Below, one piece after another: positions 15,725 to 23,740 of a stretch of DNA of 36,578 nt (position 1 is its first letter; every line of letters begins with the position of its first letter). The translations under genes were made by a program, and so were the position numbers. Origin of the DNA: Streptomyces cacaoi (GTDB taxonomy: Bacteria; Actinomycetota; Actinomycetes; Streptomycetales; Streptomycetaceae); contig NZ_BJMM01000056.1 in NCBI RefSeq assembly GCF_006539165.1, forward strand, positions 1 to 36,578. The letters run 5' to 3'. Below the pieces are notes generated by a model. That model ran no database searches. It saw only the letters and a list, made by a program, of their open reading frames with translations, and was not told where the DNA came from.

Positions 15725-17680
15725 TCAGACCTCGTACGGCTGGACGACGATGAAGTTGCCGGGGGCGCCCCGGAACTGGAGGTTCACGGTCTCGCCGCTG
15801 TGCCCGGGATAGGCGTTGCGGTGCAGCCGCACCTGGCTGGTGACGATGACCTGCGCGGCGGCGGACCAGGCCACGACGGACTGCGCGTCCGCGAACGTCG
15901 TCGGCGTCACCGGCAGGACCACGGGCGAGCCCTGCGTCTTGACGACGACGGTGCCCGTGCCGCTGAACTGCATGGTGAACAGGGCACCGCCCGGGATGCC
16001 GTGGCCCTCGATCCGGCGCACCTCGTGCTGGAGCGACTCGTCGAAGGCGAGCACGTTCTCCGCCGAGACGCACAGGGCGTCGCCCTGGAGCTCCACCGGG
16101 TGGAGGTGTGCGCCGTTCTCCGCGAGGAAGACCTGGCCGCGGCCCGTGCAGCGCATCAGCTGCATTTCCTGGCCGGTGGCGTTGCCGACGATACGGCCGG
16201 TGAAGCCGGCGCCCTTGTAGGCGAAGTCGACCTTGCCCTGGTAGAGCACCATGCTGCCCTGCTTCGCCAGCAGCGGCCGGCCGTCGGTGCCCAGGTCGGC
16301 ACGGACCAGGGCCGGGTTCTGGAGCGTCCAGCGCTGCCCGGTGGGGACCTCGCGGTACTTCTCCAGTGCCGCGCCGATGCCGGCCGCCGGGCCCTGCGGG
16401 ATCTGCGGGACGTGCGGGGCCTGGCCCTGGCCGAAGCCGGGGGCTCCCGGTGCTCCGGGCTGCGGTGCGAACGGGTTGGTCAACTGCTGGCCGGGTACGG
16501 CGGGTTGCCCCGGCGGCTGAGGCGCGGGCGGCTGCTGCGGGGCGTACGGCTGGGCGGGCGCGCCGGGCTGCGTATACCCCTGCGGGGGCCGGGGCTGCCC
16601 GGGGAAGGGGGCCTGCTGCGGGCCCGGGAACCCCGACTGCCCGGGCTGCCCCGGATGTCCGGGCTCGCCCGGGTGCCCCGGCTGGCCCGGCTGTCCCGCA
16701 TGCCCGGGGTGTCCCGGCGGGCCGGGCGGGGGCGGCACCGCGGCGCCGCCCGGCGGAACGATCGGGCCCGCGACCGTCGGGGCACCGTGGACATCGGGCG
16801 CCGGGGGACCGGGCTGCGCCTGGGGCGGGGCCTGCGCGAACTGCTGCGCCGGGGGTTGTGCCTGGGGCTGGTGCGGGTGCTGGGGGGCCTGCGCCTGCTG
16901 GGCCGTCTGCGGCTGCGCCGGGGGCTGCGGCTGGGGCTGCGGTTCGGGCTGCGGAGCCGGGGCCTGCGGCTGTGCCTGGGCCTGCGGCTGGACGGGGGCC
17001 GGCGGCTGGGGCGGCGCGGGAGAGGCGGCCGGGCCTGGTGGCGGGGCGAACCCCGGCACCGGCTGGGGCTCGGCGGCCGGCGGTGCGAAACCGGGGGCGG
17101 ACCCCTGCTGCGCCGCGCCGGCTGCCTCCCCGGCTTCCTCGGCTGTCTCCTCCGCGATTTCCCCGCCGAAGTGCTTCAGCAGCGCCTCCAGCCCGCCGTC
17201 GAACCCCTGCCCGACGGCGGCGAAGCGCCACACGTCGTCCTTGCGGTAGATGTCGCCGAGCATCACGGCGCGCTCGGTGGAGAACTCCGAGCCGTCGAAG
17301 GCGTACCGGGCGACCTCCTGGCCGCCGGCCACGATCCGCAGATGGCCCGGGCCTATCTGCGACATCTGGCCCGCGCCGTCGATCGTCGCGGTGAACGACA
17401 GCCGCTGCACATGCTGCGGGACGCGCTCCAGCGTGACCCGGAACGACTCGTTGTCGCCGGCCTGCGCACCGAGGAGCTGGAGGGACTCCTCCGGGGACTT
17501 CGGCTGGTTGAAGAAGATGAAGTAGCGGTCGTCGGAGAGGCGTTCCGCCGCGTCCAGACCGAAGCAGCTGATGTCGAGCGTCAGCCCCGCACCGGCGATC
17601 CGCACCCCGATGTACAGGTCCGTGCCCGCGGTCAGATCACTGATTCTGGCCTTGTGGCCGCGCTGCAATTCCCTGGGCAT
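15725..17680 (-). CDS. TerD-AIM24 fusion protein with long Pro/Gln/Gly-rich, collagen-like linker
   Basis: A 651-residue three-part protein. Residues 1 to about 190 are a TerD-type (tellurium/stress) domain with LDISCFGLDAAERLSDDRYFIFFNQPKSPEE-like signature in pieces, in which acidic residues usually bind calcium. Residues about 195-430 are low-complexity Pro/Gln/Ala/Gly, including about 14 Gly-X-Pro/Gly-Pro-X-like triplets (about 318-360) that read like collagen. Residues about 432-651 are an AIM24 domain (LLAKQGSMVLYQG...LMRCTGRGQVFLAEN...IVVQPYEV). ATG 17680 is chosen because the TerD fold starts there; GGGGGAC lies 11 bases upstream. It leads an operon with two AIM24 genes. Function is unknown; a stress-related membrane or protein scaffold is possible. 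Confidence 0.87.
   Translation of the reverse strand: MPRELQRGHKARISDLTAGTDLYIGVRIAGAGLTLDISCFGLDAAERLSDDRYFIFFNQPKSPEESLQLLGAQAGDNESFRVTLERVPQHVQRLSFTATIDGAGQMSQIGPGHLRIVAGGQEVARYAFDGSEFSTERAVMLGDIYRKDDVWRFAAVGQGFDGGLEALLKHFGGEIAEETAEEAGEAAGAAQQGSAPGFAPPAAEPQPVPGFAPPPGPAASPAPPQPPAPVQPQAQAQPQAPAPQPEPQPQPQPPAQPQTAQQAQAPQHPHQPQAQPPAQQFAQAPPQAQPGPPAPDVHGAPTVAGPIVPPGGAAVPPPPGPPGHPGHAGQPGQPGHPGEPGHPGQPGQSGFPGPQQAPFPGQPRPPQGYTQPGAPAQPYAPQQPPAPQPPGQPAVPGQQLTNPFAPQPGAPGAPGFGQGQAPHVPQIPQGPAAGIGAALEKYREVPTGQRWTLQNPALVRADLGTDGRPLLAKQGSMVLYQGKVDFAYKGAGFTGRIVGNATGQEMQLMRCTGRGQVFLAENGAHLHPVELQGDALCVSAENVLAFDESLQHEVRRIEGHGIPGGALFTMQFSGTGTVVVKTQGSPVVLPVTPTTFADAQSVVAWSAAAQVIVTSQVRLHRNAYPGHSGETVNLQFRGAPGNFIVVQPYEV
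16600..16735 (-). repeat. Collagen-like triplet-encoding low-complexity tract
   Basis: The minus strand encodes runs such as GPPGHPGHAGQPGQPGHPG and GEPGHPGQPGQSGFPGP within the linker of the TerD-AIM24 fusion. Glycine occupies every third position for about 14 triplets. Confidence 0.8.
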
Positions 17681-17819
17681 ACGTAACGACCGTCCCCCAT
17701 CCCGTGTGTGAGCGTGCGTGCTGTGCGGCATGTCGTCGCGTGGGTGCGCCCGCCGGACAGTTCCCACAGGCTAACGGGTGCACCGGCGGGCCCCGCCGGG
17801 AGTGCGGGGCGCCGTGCCG

Positions 17820-17858
17820 GGCGGTGACCGGCGGCCCTGTCCGCCGCCGGTCACCGCC
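17820..17858 (-). terminator. Terminator hairpin after the M81 peptidase gene
   Basis: A perfect 16-bp stem (17820-17835 with 17843-17858, arm core GGCGGTGACCGGCGG) and a seven-base loop start 24 bases after the minus-strand stop at 17883. There is no T tract. Confidence 0.75.
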
Positions 17859-17882
17859 TCGCCACCGGGAGGGAAGGCCTGC

Positions 17883-19412
17883 TCACAGGAGCTGCGGTGC
17901 CAGCTCGACCTCCTCGAAGCCCTCGTCGTCGAACGGGTAGAGCGGCCGGGCCACATGGCGGTGGCCGAGGCGCAGCAGGTCCTGGTCGACGCCGCCGGGT
18001 GTCAGGGCGAGCAGCCAGTCGGCGGCCATGTCGTACAGCTCGGGCTCCAGGTAGCCGATCTTGACGACGACCAGGTCGTAGCCGGTGGGGTCGAGCTCGC
18101 CGAAGTCGGCGCGGGTGTGGAAGGGCTTGCGCCGCTCGGTGAGCACGACGGTGACGCCGCCCTGGCGCACGGCGGCGGCCCGCACCCCGTCCAGGATCTG
18201 CAACGAGACGATCTCGCCCGTCAGTTCGCAGGGCTCGGCGTGCGGGCCCGTGCCGGCGCTGACATGGCCTCCGACGCGCAGGGTGATCTCCGCGCCGGTG
18301 CCCGCGGCGAAGCAGGCCGCGACGGCTTCGGGATCGTGGAGGCCCGGGTGCAGGGCCGTGGCACGGCCGGCGGCGAGGTCGTCGTTGGCCAGCAGCCGGC
18401 CGAGCATGTGGGCGAGGTCCCCGGCGCCGCCTGCGGTGGGGTTGTCGCCCGAGTCGCTGATGAGGAAGGGGCGCGCGGTGGAGGCCACGGCCTTGGCGAT
18501 GCACTCGTCGGCCTGCCCGGTGGGGCCGACGAAGGCGAACTCGCGCCGGGCGTCCCAGTAGCCGCGGGCGAGCATCCCGGCCTGGGTGAGGCACAGTTCG
18601 GCGTCGTCACCGGTGACGACGACAGCGGCACGGCAGCGCGGCTCGTCCGCCCAGGCGTAGCCCACCCAGATCGCGGCGTCGGTCACCCCGTCCAGGGCCT
18701 CGACGTCGGCGAGCGAGCCGTACAGCGACTTGGCGGGCTCCAGCCGGGTGCTGGTCTTCTCGCCGGGCAGCAGCACCGGGACCTGCACCCAGGCGCGGTG
18801 CGGGCGCCCGGCGCCGGTCACGAGCCGCTCGACGAGCTTGCGCGCGGCGCGCTCGCGGGTCTCCCAGGCGTCCTCGTGCGGGGCGAGGCGGTGCGCGGTG
18901 AGCAGGTCGAGATGGCGGGCGAAGTCGTGGGAGACGTTGCCGTGCAGGTCCATCGCGGCCGAGATGAGGGTGTCTCGGCCGGTGGCCTCGCGGACGGCGG
19001 CGGTCAGTTCGGCCTCCGCGTCGGTGAGGCCGACCACGCTCATGGCGCCGTGGATGTCGTAGACCAGCCCGTCGAGCGGGGCCGCGTCGCGTATGCGGTC
19101 GGTGAGTTCGGCGCGGATGCGGTCGAAGGTCTCCCGGACGACGGGCCCGCCGGGCAGTGAGACGGCGTGCACCAGCGGCACCCACTCCACCTGGGCGGCC
19201 ATCGGGTCGTCCGGCCCCGTCCAGGTGTAGCGGGCGAGCAGGTCGGCGCCGCGGGTGACGCGGAAGTCCTCGTAGGAGGAGCGGTGCGGGCAGAACTCGC
19301 TGGACTCGATCGCCATCCCGCCGATGCCGATGCGCAGCCTGCGGCGGGGCGTGCGGCCGACGGCCTCGGGCCGGTCGTCGTGCGCCCAGGGTGTGGGGGA
19401 GGTCGGTGTCAT
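17883..19412 (-). CDS. M81-family metallopeptidase (microcystinase C / MlrC-like)
   Basis: A 509-residue member of the M81 family, whose best-known member MlrC cleaves linearised microcystin peptides. The N-terminal domain shows IGGMAIESSEFCPHRS, YDIHGAM (Asp119, His121), DLHGNVSHDF (Asp155, His157) and LTAHRLAPHED, the pattern expected for the zinc site. The C-terminal MlrC domain includes SDSGDNPTAGGAGD and VVVKIGYLEPELYDMA. No signal peptide is present, so it probably acts on imported peptides in the cytosol. The ATG at 19412 overlaps the ROK gene stop (TGATG), so it is translationally coupled. Divergent ABC importer genes lie on the other side of the regulator. Confidence 0.92.
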   Translation of the reverse strand: MTPTSPTPWAHDDRPEAVGRTPRRRLRIGIGGMAIESSEFCPHRSSYEDFRVTRGADLLARYTWTGPDDPMAAQVEWVPLVHAVSLPGGPVVRETFDRIRAELTDRIRDAAPLDGLVYDIHGAMSVVGLTDAEAELTAAVREATGRDTLISAAMDLHGNVSHDFARHLDLLTAHRLAPHEDAWETRERAARKLVERLVTGAGRPHRAWVQVPVLLPGEKTSTRLEPAKSLYGSLADVEALDGVTDAAIWVGYAWADEPRCRAAVVVTGDDAELCLTQAGMLARGYWDARREFAFVGPTGQADECIAKAVASTARPFLISDSGDNPTAGGAGDLAHMLGRLLANDDLAAGRATALHPGLHDPEAVAACFAAGTGAEITLRVGGHVSAGTGPHAEPCELTGEIVSLQILDGVRAAAVRQGGVTVVLTERRKPFHTRADFGELDPTGYDLVVVKIGYLEPELYDMAADWLLALTPGGVDQDLLRLGHRHVARPLYPFDDEGFEEVELAPQLL

Positions 19413-20683
19413 CAGGGGGCGGTTTCCCTTCCTGGAGTCGAGGGGGCCGGTGACGGGAGGTCCGGCGTGGGGGAGTGCGCCGCGGATCCTGCCGGGCCCG
19501 CCGGCGGGGGCACCGCGGCGAGTTCGCGCAGGGCGGCGTGTCCGGCACCGAGCAGCCCCGCGTCGGCTCCGGTGGCGGACGCGGTGATCACCAGTTCGCT
19601 GGTGGTCACCGGAAGACAGCGTTCGTAGAGCATGCCGCGTACGGCCGCGACCAGCGGTTCGGCCTCGGCCAGCGCCCCGCCGAGCACGACGGCCTGCGGG
19701 TTGAAGAAGTTGACGACGACGGAGAGCACCGTGCCGATGTGCCGCCCGGCCTGGCGTACCAGCGTGGTCGCCTGCGGGTCGCCGTCCTGGACCAGCCGCA
19801 GCACATCGGCCGCGCCCCCGACCGGGAGGCCGCGCTCCCGCAGCGCGGCCACGAGGGCGGCGCCGCTGGCGACGGTCTCCAGACAGCCGATGTTCCCGCA
19901 GGAGCACGGGCGTTCGGCCGCGGCCTCCACCCGGACGTGGCTGATGTCGCCGGCCGCGCCGCCCGCGCCGCGGTAGAGCCGGCCGTGGCTGATGACACCG
20001 GAGCCGATGCCCCGCCCGGCCTTCACCAGCACCAGGTGGTGCAACCCGGGGTGGGTGGCGCGGTGTTCGCCCAGCGCCATGACGTTGGCGTCGTTGTCGA
20101 CGAGCACCGGCAGCCCGAGCTGTTCGGCGAGCCGGTCGCGCAGCGGGTACAGATGCCAGCCCGGCATCCGGGACGGCGCGACGACCTGGCCGCCGGCGGT
20201 GTCGACCGGGCCGGGGAAGCCGACGCCGACGCCGCGCACCGTCCGCCCCGCCGACCGCTGGCGCGCGGCGAGTTCCGCGAGCCGGGTGGTGAGCACGCCG
20301 AGGGTGGCGGCCGGGCCCTCGGTCAGATCGAGGGCGTGCTCCTCGGTGTCGAAGGCGTTGCCCGTGAGGGAGACGGCGCCGAGGCGCATGTGGTGGCTGC
20401 CGAGGTCCGCGGCGAGCGCGACGGCGCCCTCGTCCGGTATCCGCAGCAGCCGGGGGCGCCGGCCCCCGCGCGAGGTGCCCTCGCCGTCCTCGGTGAGCAG
20501 CCCCTGGTCCACCAGCTCCTGGACCCGCGCGGAGACGGTGGAGGCCGCCAGGCCGAGTTCGCGCACGAGGTCGGCCCGCGAGGAGACGGCACCGCTCGCG
20601 ACGAGTTCGAGGACACGCGCTGCGGTACCGGCCGGGGCTGCCCGGCCGGACTGCCCGTCCGGTGGGGGCGGTGCGGGGGGCAT
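19412..20683 (-). CDS. ROK-family transcriptional regulator
   Basis: A 423-residue ROK protein with an N-terminal winged helix (about residues 18-62: ARVLELVASG...SRADLVRELGLAASTVSARVQELVDQGLL) followed by a sugar-kinase-like fold: VALAADLG phosphate-type loop, VGVGFPGPVD, VDNDANVMALGEH, and the zinc motif CSCGNIGCLE. The C-terminus is a Pro/Ser/Ala-rich tail. ROK repressors usually bind sugars or sugar phosphates, so control of a peptide-type importer suggests a glycosylated or amino-sugar-containing ligand, but this is inference. ATG 20683 follows AGAAAGG. It is coupled to the M81 gene and faces the ABC operon. Confidence 0.93.
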   Translation of the reverse strand: MPPAPPPPDGQSGRAAPAGTAARVLELVASGAVSSRADLVRELGLAASTVSARVQELVDQGLLTEDGEGTSRGGRRPRLLRIPDEGAVALAADLGSHHMRLGAVSLTGNAFDTEEHALDLTEGPAATLGVLTTRLAELAARQRSAGRTVRGVGVGFPGPVDTAGGQVVAPSRMPGWHLYPLRDRLAEQLGLPVLVDNDANVMALGEHRATHPGLHHLVLVKAGRGIGSGVISHGRLYRGAGGAAGDISHVRVEAAAERPCSCGNIGCLETVASGAALVAALRERGLPVGGAADVLRLVQDGDPQATTLVRQAGRHIGTVLSVVVNFFNPQAVVLGGALAEAEPLVAAVRGMLYERCLPVTTSELVITASATGADAGLLGAGHAALRELAAVPPPAGPAGSAAHSPTPDLPSPAPSTPGRETAP

Positions 20684-20743
20684 AGACACCTTTCTGCTCG
20701 TCCTCCGTGCCGGCCTGCTCACGCCGGAACGGCCCCGCGCTTT

Positions 20744-20762
20744 CTTCGCTCGGCGAACGAAG
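20744..20762. promoter_or_regulatory. Imperfect palindrome near the ROK gene, candidate operator
   Basis: CTTCGCTCG-G-CGAACGAAG has 9-base arms with one mismatch, centred at 20753, about 60 bases upstream of the ROK start. It is a candidate ROK autoregulatory site. Confidence 0.4.
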
Positions 20763-20853
20763 TGCGGGGCAACAACTGCCGCCAGTGAACACGAGTTCCG
20801 CGGATATCGCCAAGAGAAGCCGGAACGACGGACGGAGAAGCCAAGAAGAGGCC

Positions 20854-20890
20854 AAAGGTCTTGACCTTTTTTCGCCACCGTCCGTACTTT
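20854..20890 (+). promoter_or_regulatory. ABC operon promoter with overlapping palindromic operator
   Basis: The -35 box TTGACC (20861-20866) and -10 box TACTTT (20885-20890) are 18 bases apart. The perfect palindrome AAAGGTC-TT-GACCTTT (20854-20869) covers the -35 box, well placed for repression by the divergent ROK protein. The local base composition is more A-rich than the surroundings. Confidence 0.6.
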
Positions 20891-20924
20891 GCTCGCTGTC
20901 TTTGACCGTTCTTCCGGAGGCAGC

Positions 20925-22793
20925 ATGCGCCAGTCCAGGACCCGAATACGCGGCAGGACCGGCCGCTTGCTCGCCGCTGTACCGCTCCTGGTGGCGGCGG
21001 TGCTGCTGACCGGCTGCGGCCCCAAGGTCGAGACGGTCACCGATGTGCGGGCCGGCGAGGGCACACCCGTCGAGGGCGGGACCGCCACCATGGCGCTGCC
21101 GCCCGCCGCGACGCCCAACTGGATCTTCCCGATCGGCGCGCCCGGCTATCTGGCGACGTACAACAGCGCCATCCAGGATCTGCTCTACCCGCCGCTGTAC
21201 ACGCCCGAGACGGCCAAGAGCGGCAAGCTGACCACTGACAGCCCGCGCAACGTGGCGGAGAAGCCCCGCTACAGCGACGGCAACCGCACCGTGACCGTCC
21301 CCCTCAAGAAGCACTACCGCTGGAGCGACGGCAAGCCCGTCACCGCGGGCGACGTGGCCTTCTGGTTCGAGCTGATCCGCGCCAACAAGGACGACTGGGG
21401 CGGCTATTCGCCCAAGCTGCTGCCGGACAACGTCGAGAAGCTCCAGGTGCTCGACGCGCACACCCTCCGGCTGCGGCTCGACCGCGCCTACAACCCCGCC
21501 TGGTTCACCGCCAACCAGCTCGCCCGGTTCAAGCCGCTGCCCCGGCACGCCTGGAGCAAGAAGGGCGAGAGCCCGAAGAAAGTCTTCCAGCGGCTGCTGA
21601 GCCACGCCAAGCAGCTGTCGAAGTTCGACAGCGACCCGCTGTGGAAGACGACGATGGGCCCCTGGCGGGTCGAGAAGTGGACCACCTCCGGCAGCGTCTC
21701 GCTCGTCCCCAACAAGCGCTACGGCGGCCCCGACAAGCCGCATCTGGACCGCGTCGTCCTCAAGCCGTTCACCACGGCCGGCAGCGAGTTCAACGTGCTG
21801 CGGGCGGGCGGCCTCGACTACGGCTACATCCCGCCGTCCGTGATGGCGCAGTCCGAGCACTTCAAGAAGACCGGCTACCGCATCGACCCGTGGGAGAGCT
21901 GGGGCATCACCTACATCGTCCCCAACCTCAACAACCCGCGCACCGGGCCGCTGATGCGGCAGCGCTATGTGCGCCAGGCCCTCCAGTCGCTCATCGACCA
22001 GAAGTCGATCTCCGAGCACGTCTGGCAGGGCAGCGCCGAACCCACCCTCGGCCCCGTGCCCGCCGCGCTCATGGAGGACAACCCGCTGCCCTACGACCCG
22101 GCCAAGGCCCGCAGGCTGCTCACCTCGCACGGCTGGCAGCGCGGCGACGACGGCACCCTGCGCTGCGAGCGGCCCGGCACCGGCGAGGGGAAGTGCGGCA
22201 AGGGCATCGCCAAGGGACGGCGGCTCGCGCTCGAACTGCTCTCCCAGTCCGGCTCCACCGAGACGTCCAACACCATGCAGGCGATCAAGTCCTCGTTCTC
22301 CCGCGAGGGCGTGCGGCTGGACATCCGGGAACAGCCCCTCAACACCGTGCTCGGCACCACCGTGCCCTGCAAGAAGAGCGAACCGGTCTGCTCCCAGTGG
22401 GAGATGGGCTTCTTCGGCACCCAGGGAAGCTGGATCTTCCCCGTCGACCCCAGCGGCGAACAGCTCTTCGCGACCGGCGCCCCCTCCAACATGGGCAACT
22501 GGTCCGACCCGGAGACCGACCGGCTGATCAAGCGCACCGAGTACGGCGACGACCCGACCTCGATGCGCGACTACGCCCGCCATCTGGCCCGCGAGGTACC
22601 CGTGCTCTGGACCCCCAACCCCGCCTACCAGGTCTCCGTCATCCGCAGCGACCTGCGCGGCATCGACCAGAACCCGACGCTGAGCCTGTCCCCGCAGGAC
22701 TGGTACTTCGTCAAGAAGTCCGGTGACGGCAAGGACGGCAGGGACGGCAAGGACGGCAACGCCGACCAGCACGGCAAGGGGGCGGGCCGGTGA
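20925..22793 (+). CDS. ABC transporter substrate-binding lipoprotein (peptide/SBP_bac_5 family)
   Basis: A 622-residue extracytoplasmic binding protein. A signal with Arg-rich n-region and hydrophobic core ends in the lipobox LLTGCG, predicting lipidation at Cys31. The family-5 fold typical of oligopeptide and nickel binding proteins is visible in YNSAIQDLLYPPLYTPE, LKKHYRWSDGKPVTAGDVAFWFELI, MGPWRVEKWTTSGSVSLVPNKRYGGPDKPHLDRV and the C-terminal EVPVLWTPNPAYQVSV. The C-terminus is a charged Gly/Asp/Lys tail (GDGKDGRDGKDGNADQHG). ATG 20925 follows GGAGG. The stop overlaps the next start as GTGA. It captures substrate, probably peptides, for the importer encoded downstream. Confidence 0.95.
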   Translation: MRQSRTRIRGRTGRLLAAVPLLVAAVLLTGCGPKVETVTDVRAGEGTPVEGGTATMALPPAATPNWIFPIGAPGYLATYNSAIQDLLYPPLYTPETAKSGKLTTDSPRNVAEKPRYSDGNRTVTVPLKKHYRWSDGKPVTAGDVAFWFELIRANKDDWGGYSPKLLPDNVEKLQVLDAHTLRLRLDRAYNPAWFTANQLARFKPLPRHAWSKKGESPKKVFQRLLSHAKQLSKFDSDPLWKTTMGPWRVEKWTTSGSVSLVPNKRYGGPDKPHLDRVVLKPFTTAGSEFNVLRAGGLDYGYIPPSVMAQSEHFKKTGYRIDPWESWGITYIVPNLNNPRTGPLMRQRYVRQALQSLIDQKSISEHVWQGSAEPTLGPVPAALMEDNPLPYDPAKARRLLTSHGWQRGDDGTLRCERPGTGEGKCGKGIAKGRRLALELLSQSGSTETSNTMQAIKSSFSREGVRLDIREQPLNTVLGTTVPCKKSEPVCSQWEMGFFGTQGSWIFPVDPSGEQLFATGAPSNMGNWSDPETDRLIKRTEYGDDPTSMRDYARHLAREVPVLWTPNPAYQVSVIRSDLRGIDQNPTLSLSPQDWYFVKKSGDGKDGRDGKDGNADQHGKGAGR

Positions 22794-23740
22794 TCCGCTT
22801 TCTGCTCAAGCGCACGGGCCAGGCGCTCGTGGTGCTCTTCCTCGTCTCGCTCATCGTCTTCGTCCTGCTGCACCAGCTGCCCGGCGGGCCGGCCCGCGCC
22901 ATCCTCGGGCCGAAGGCCACACCGGAGGCCATCGCGCACTTCAACCACCTCCAGGGGTACGACCGTTCGCTGCCCGTGCAGTACGGCATGTACCTCAAGC
23001 GGCTGGTCACCGGGGACCTCGGCGAGTCCTACAAGCTCAACCAGCCGGTGCTCACCCTGCTCGGCGAACGGCTGCCCAAGACGCTGCTGCTGACCGGGCT
23101 GTCCGTGGTGCTCGCCGCGCTGCTGGCCGTTCCGCTCGGCATCCTCCAGGCCGTGCGCCGCGGCCGGGCCTCCGACTACGTGCTGACCGGCGCCGCCTTC
23201 GTCGCCTACGCCACGCCCGTCTTCTTCCTCGGCCTGGTGCTCATCCTCGGCTTCGCCCAGCAGTGGCCGCTCTTCCCCGCGGAGGCGCCCCAGTCGGAGA
23301 CGGTCGGCGGCATCCTCGCCGAGCCCGCCGGGCTGGTGCTGCCCGTGGTCACCATGGCGCTCGGCATCATCGCCATGTTCAGCCGCTACATGCGTTCGGC
23401 CGTGCTGGACAACCTCGGCGAGGACTATGTGCGCACCGCCCGCTCCAAGGGCCAGTCCCAGGTACGGGTGATGGCCCGGCACGTGCTGCGCAACGCCCTC
23501 ATCCCGCTGGCGAGCCTGCTCGGCCTCTATCTGCCCACCCTGTTCAGCGGCGCCCTCGTCGTCGAGTCGATGTTCAACTACCCCGGCATGGGGCTGCTGT
23601 TCTGGAACGCGGCGCAGAGCAACGACTTCCCCGTGCTGCTCGGCGTCACCCTCGTCGTCGGCGTCGCCACCGTGCTCGGCTCCCTGCTCACCGACATCGC
23701 CTACGCCGTCCTCGACCCGCGCATCCGGAGCGTCTCGTGA
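22790..23740 (+). CDS. ABC transporter permease, DppB/OppB type
   Basis: A 316-residue inner-membrane permease with the usual six hydrophobic segments. It opens MIRFLLKRTGQALVVLFLVSLIVF, followed by the DppB-type RAILGPKATPEAI region, and has the EAA-type coupling loop DYVRTARSKGQSQVRVMARHVLRNALIP. The end LLTDIAYAVLDPRIR is typical. GTG 22790 overlaps the binding protein stop by four bases, and the stop overlaps the next permease as GTGA, showing tight translational coupling. Confidence 0.95.
   Translation: MIRFLLKRTGQALVVLFLVSLIVFVLLHQLPGGPARAILGPKATPEAIAHFNHLQGYDRSLPVQYGMYLKRLVTGDLGESYKLNQPVLTLLGERLPKTLLLTGLSVVLAALLAVPLGILQAVRRGRASDYVLTGAAFVAYATPVFFLGLVLILGFAQQWPLFPAEAPQSETVGGILAEPAGLVLPVVTMALGIIAMFSRYMRSAVLDNLGEDYVRTARSKGQSQVRVMARHVLRNALIPLASLLGLYLPTLFSGALVVESMFNYPGMGLLFWNAAQSNDFPVLLGVTLVVGVATVLGSLLTDIAYAVLDPRIRSVS

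Noticed and set aside
14063..17686. A long plus-strand open frame opposite the AIM24 operon
   Set aside because: It reads as Arg/Leu/Gly-rich noise, with no ribosome-binding site, and lies over three recognisable minus-strand genes.
17883..22772. A very long minus-strand open frame across the whole M81-ROK-ABC region
   Set aside because: Only its 17883-19412 part matches a protein family. The rest is antisense to or out of frame with well-supported genes; long open shadow frames are normal in DNA this GC-rich.
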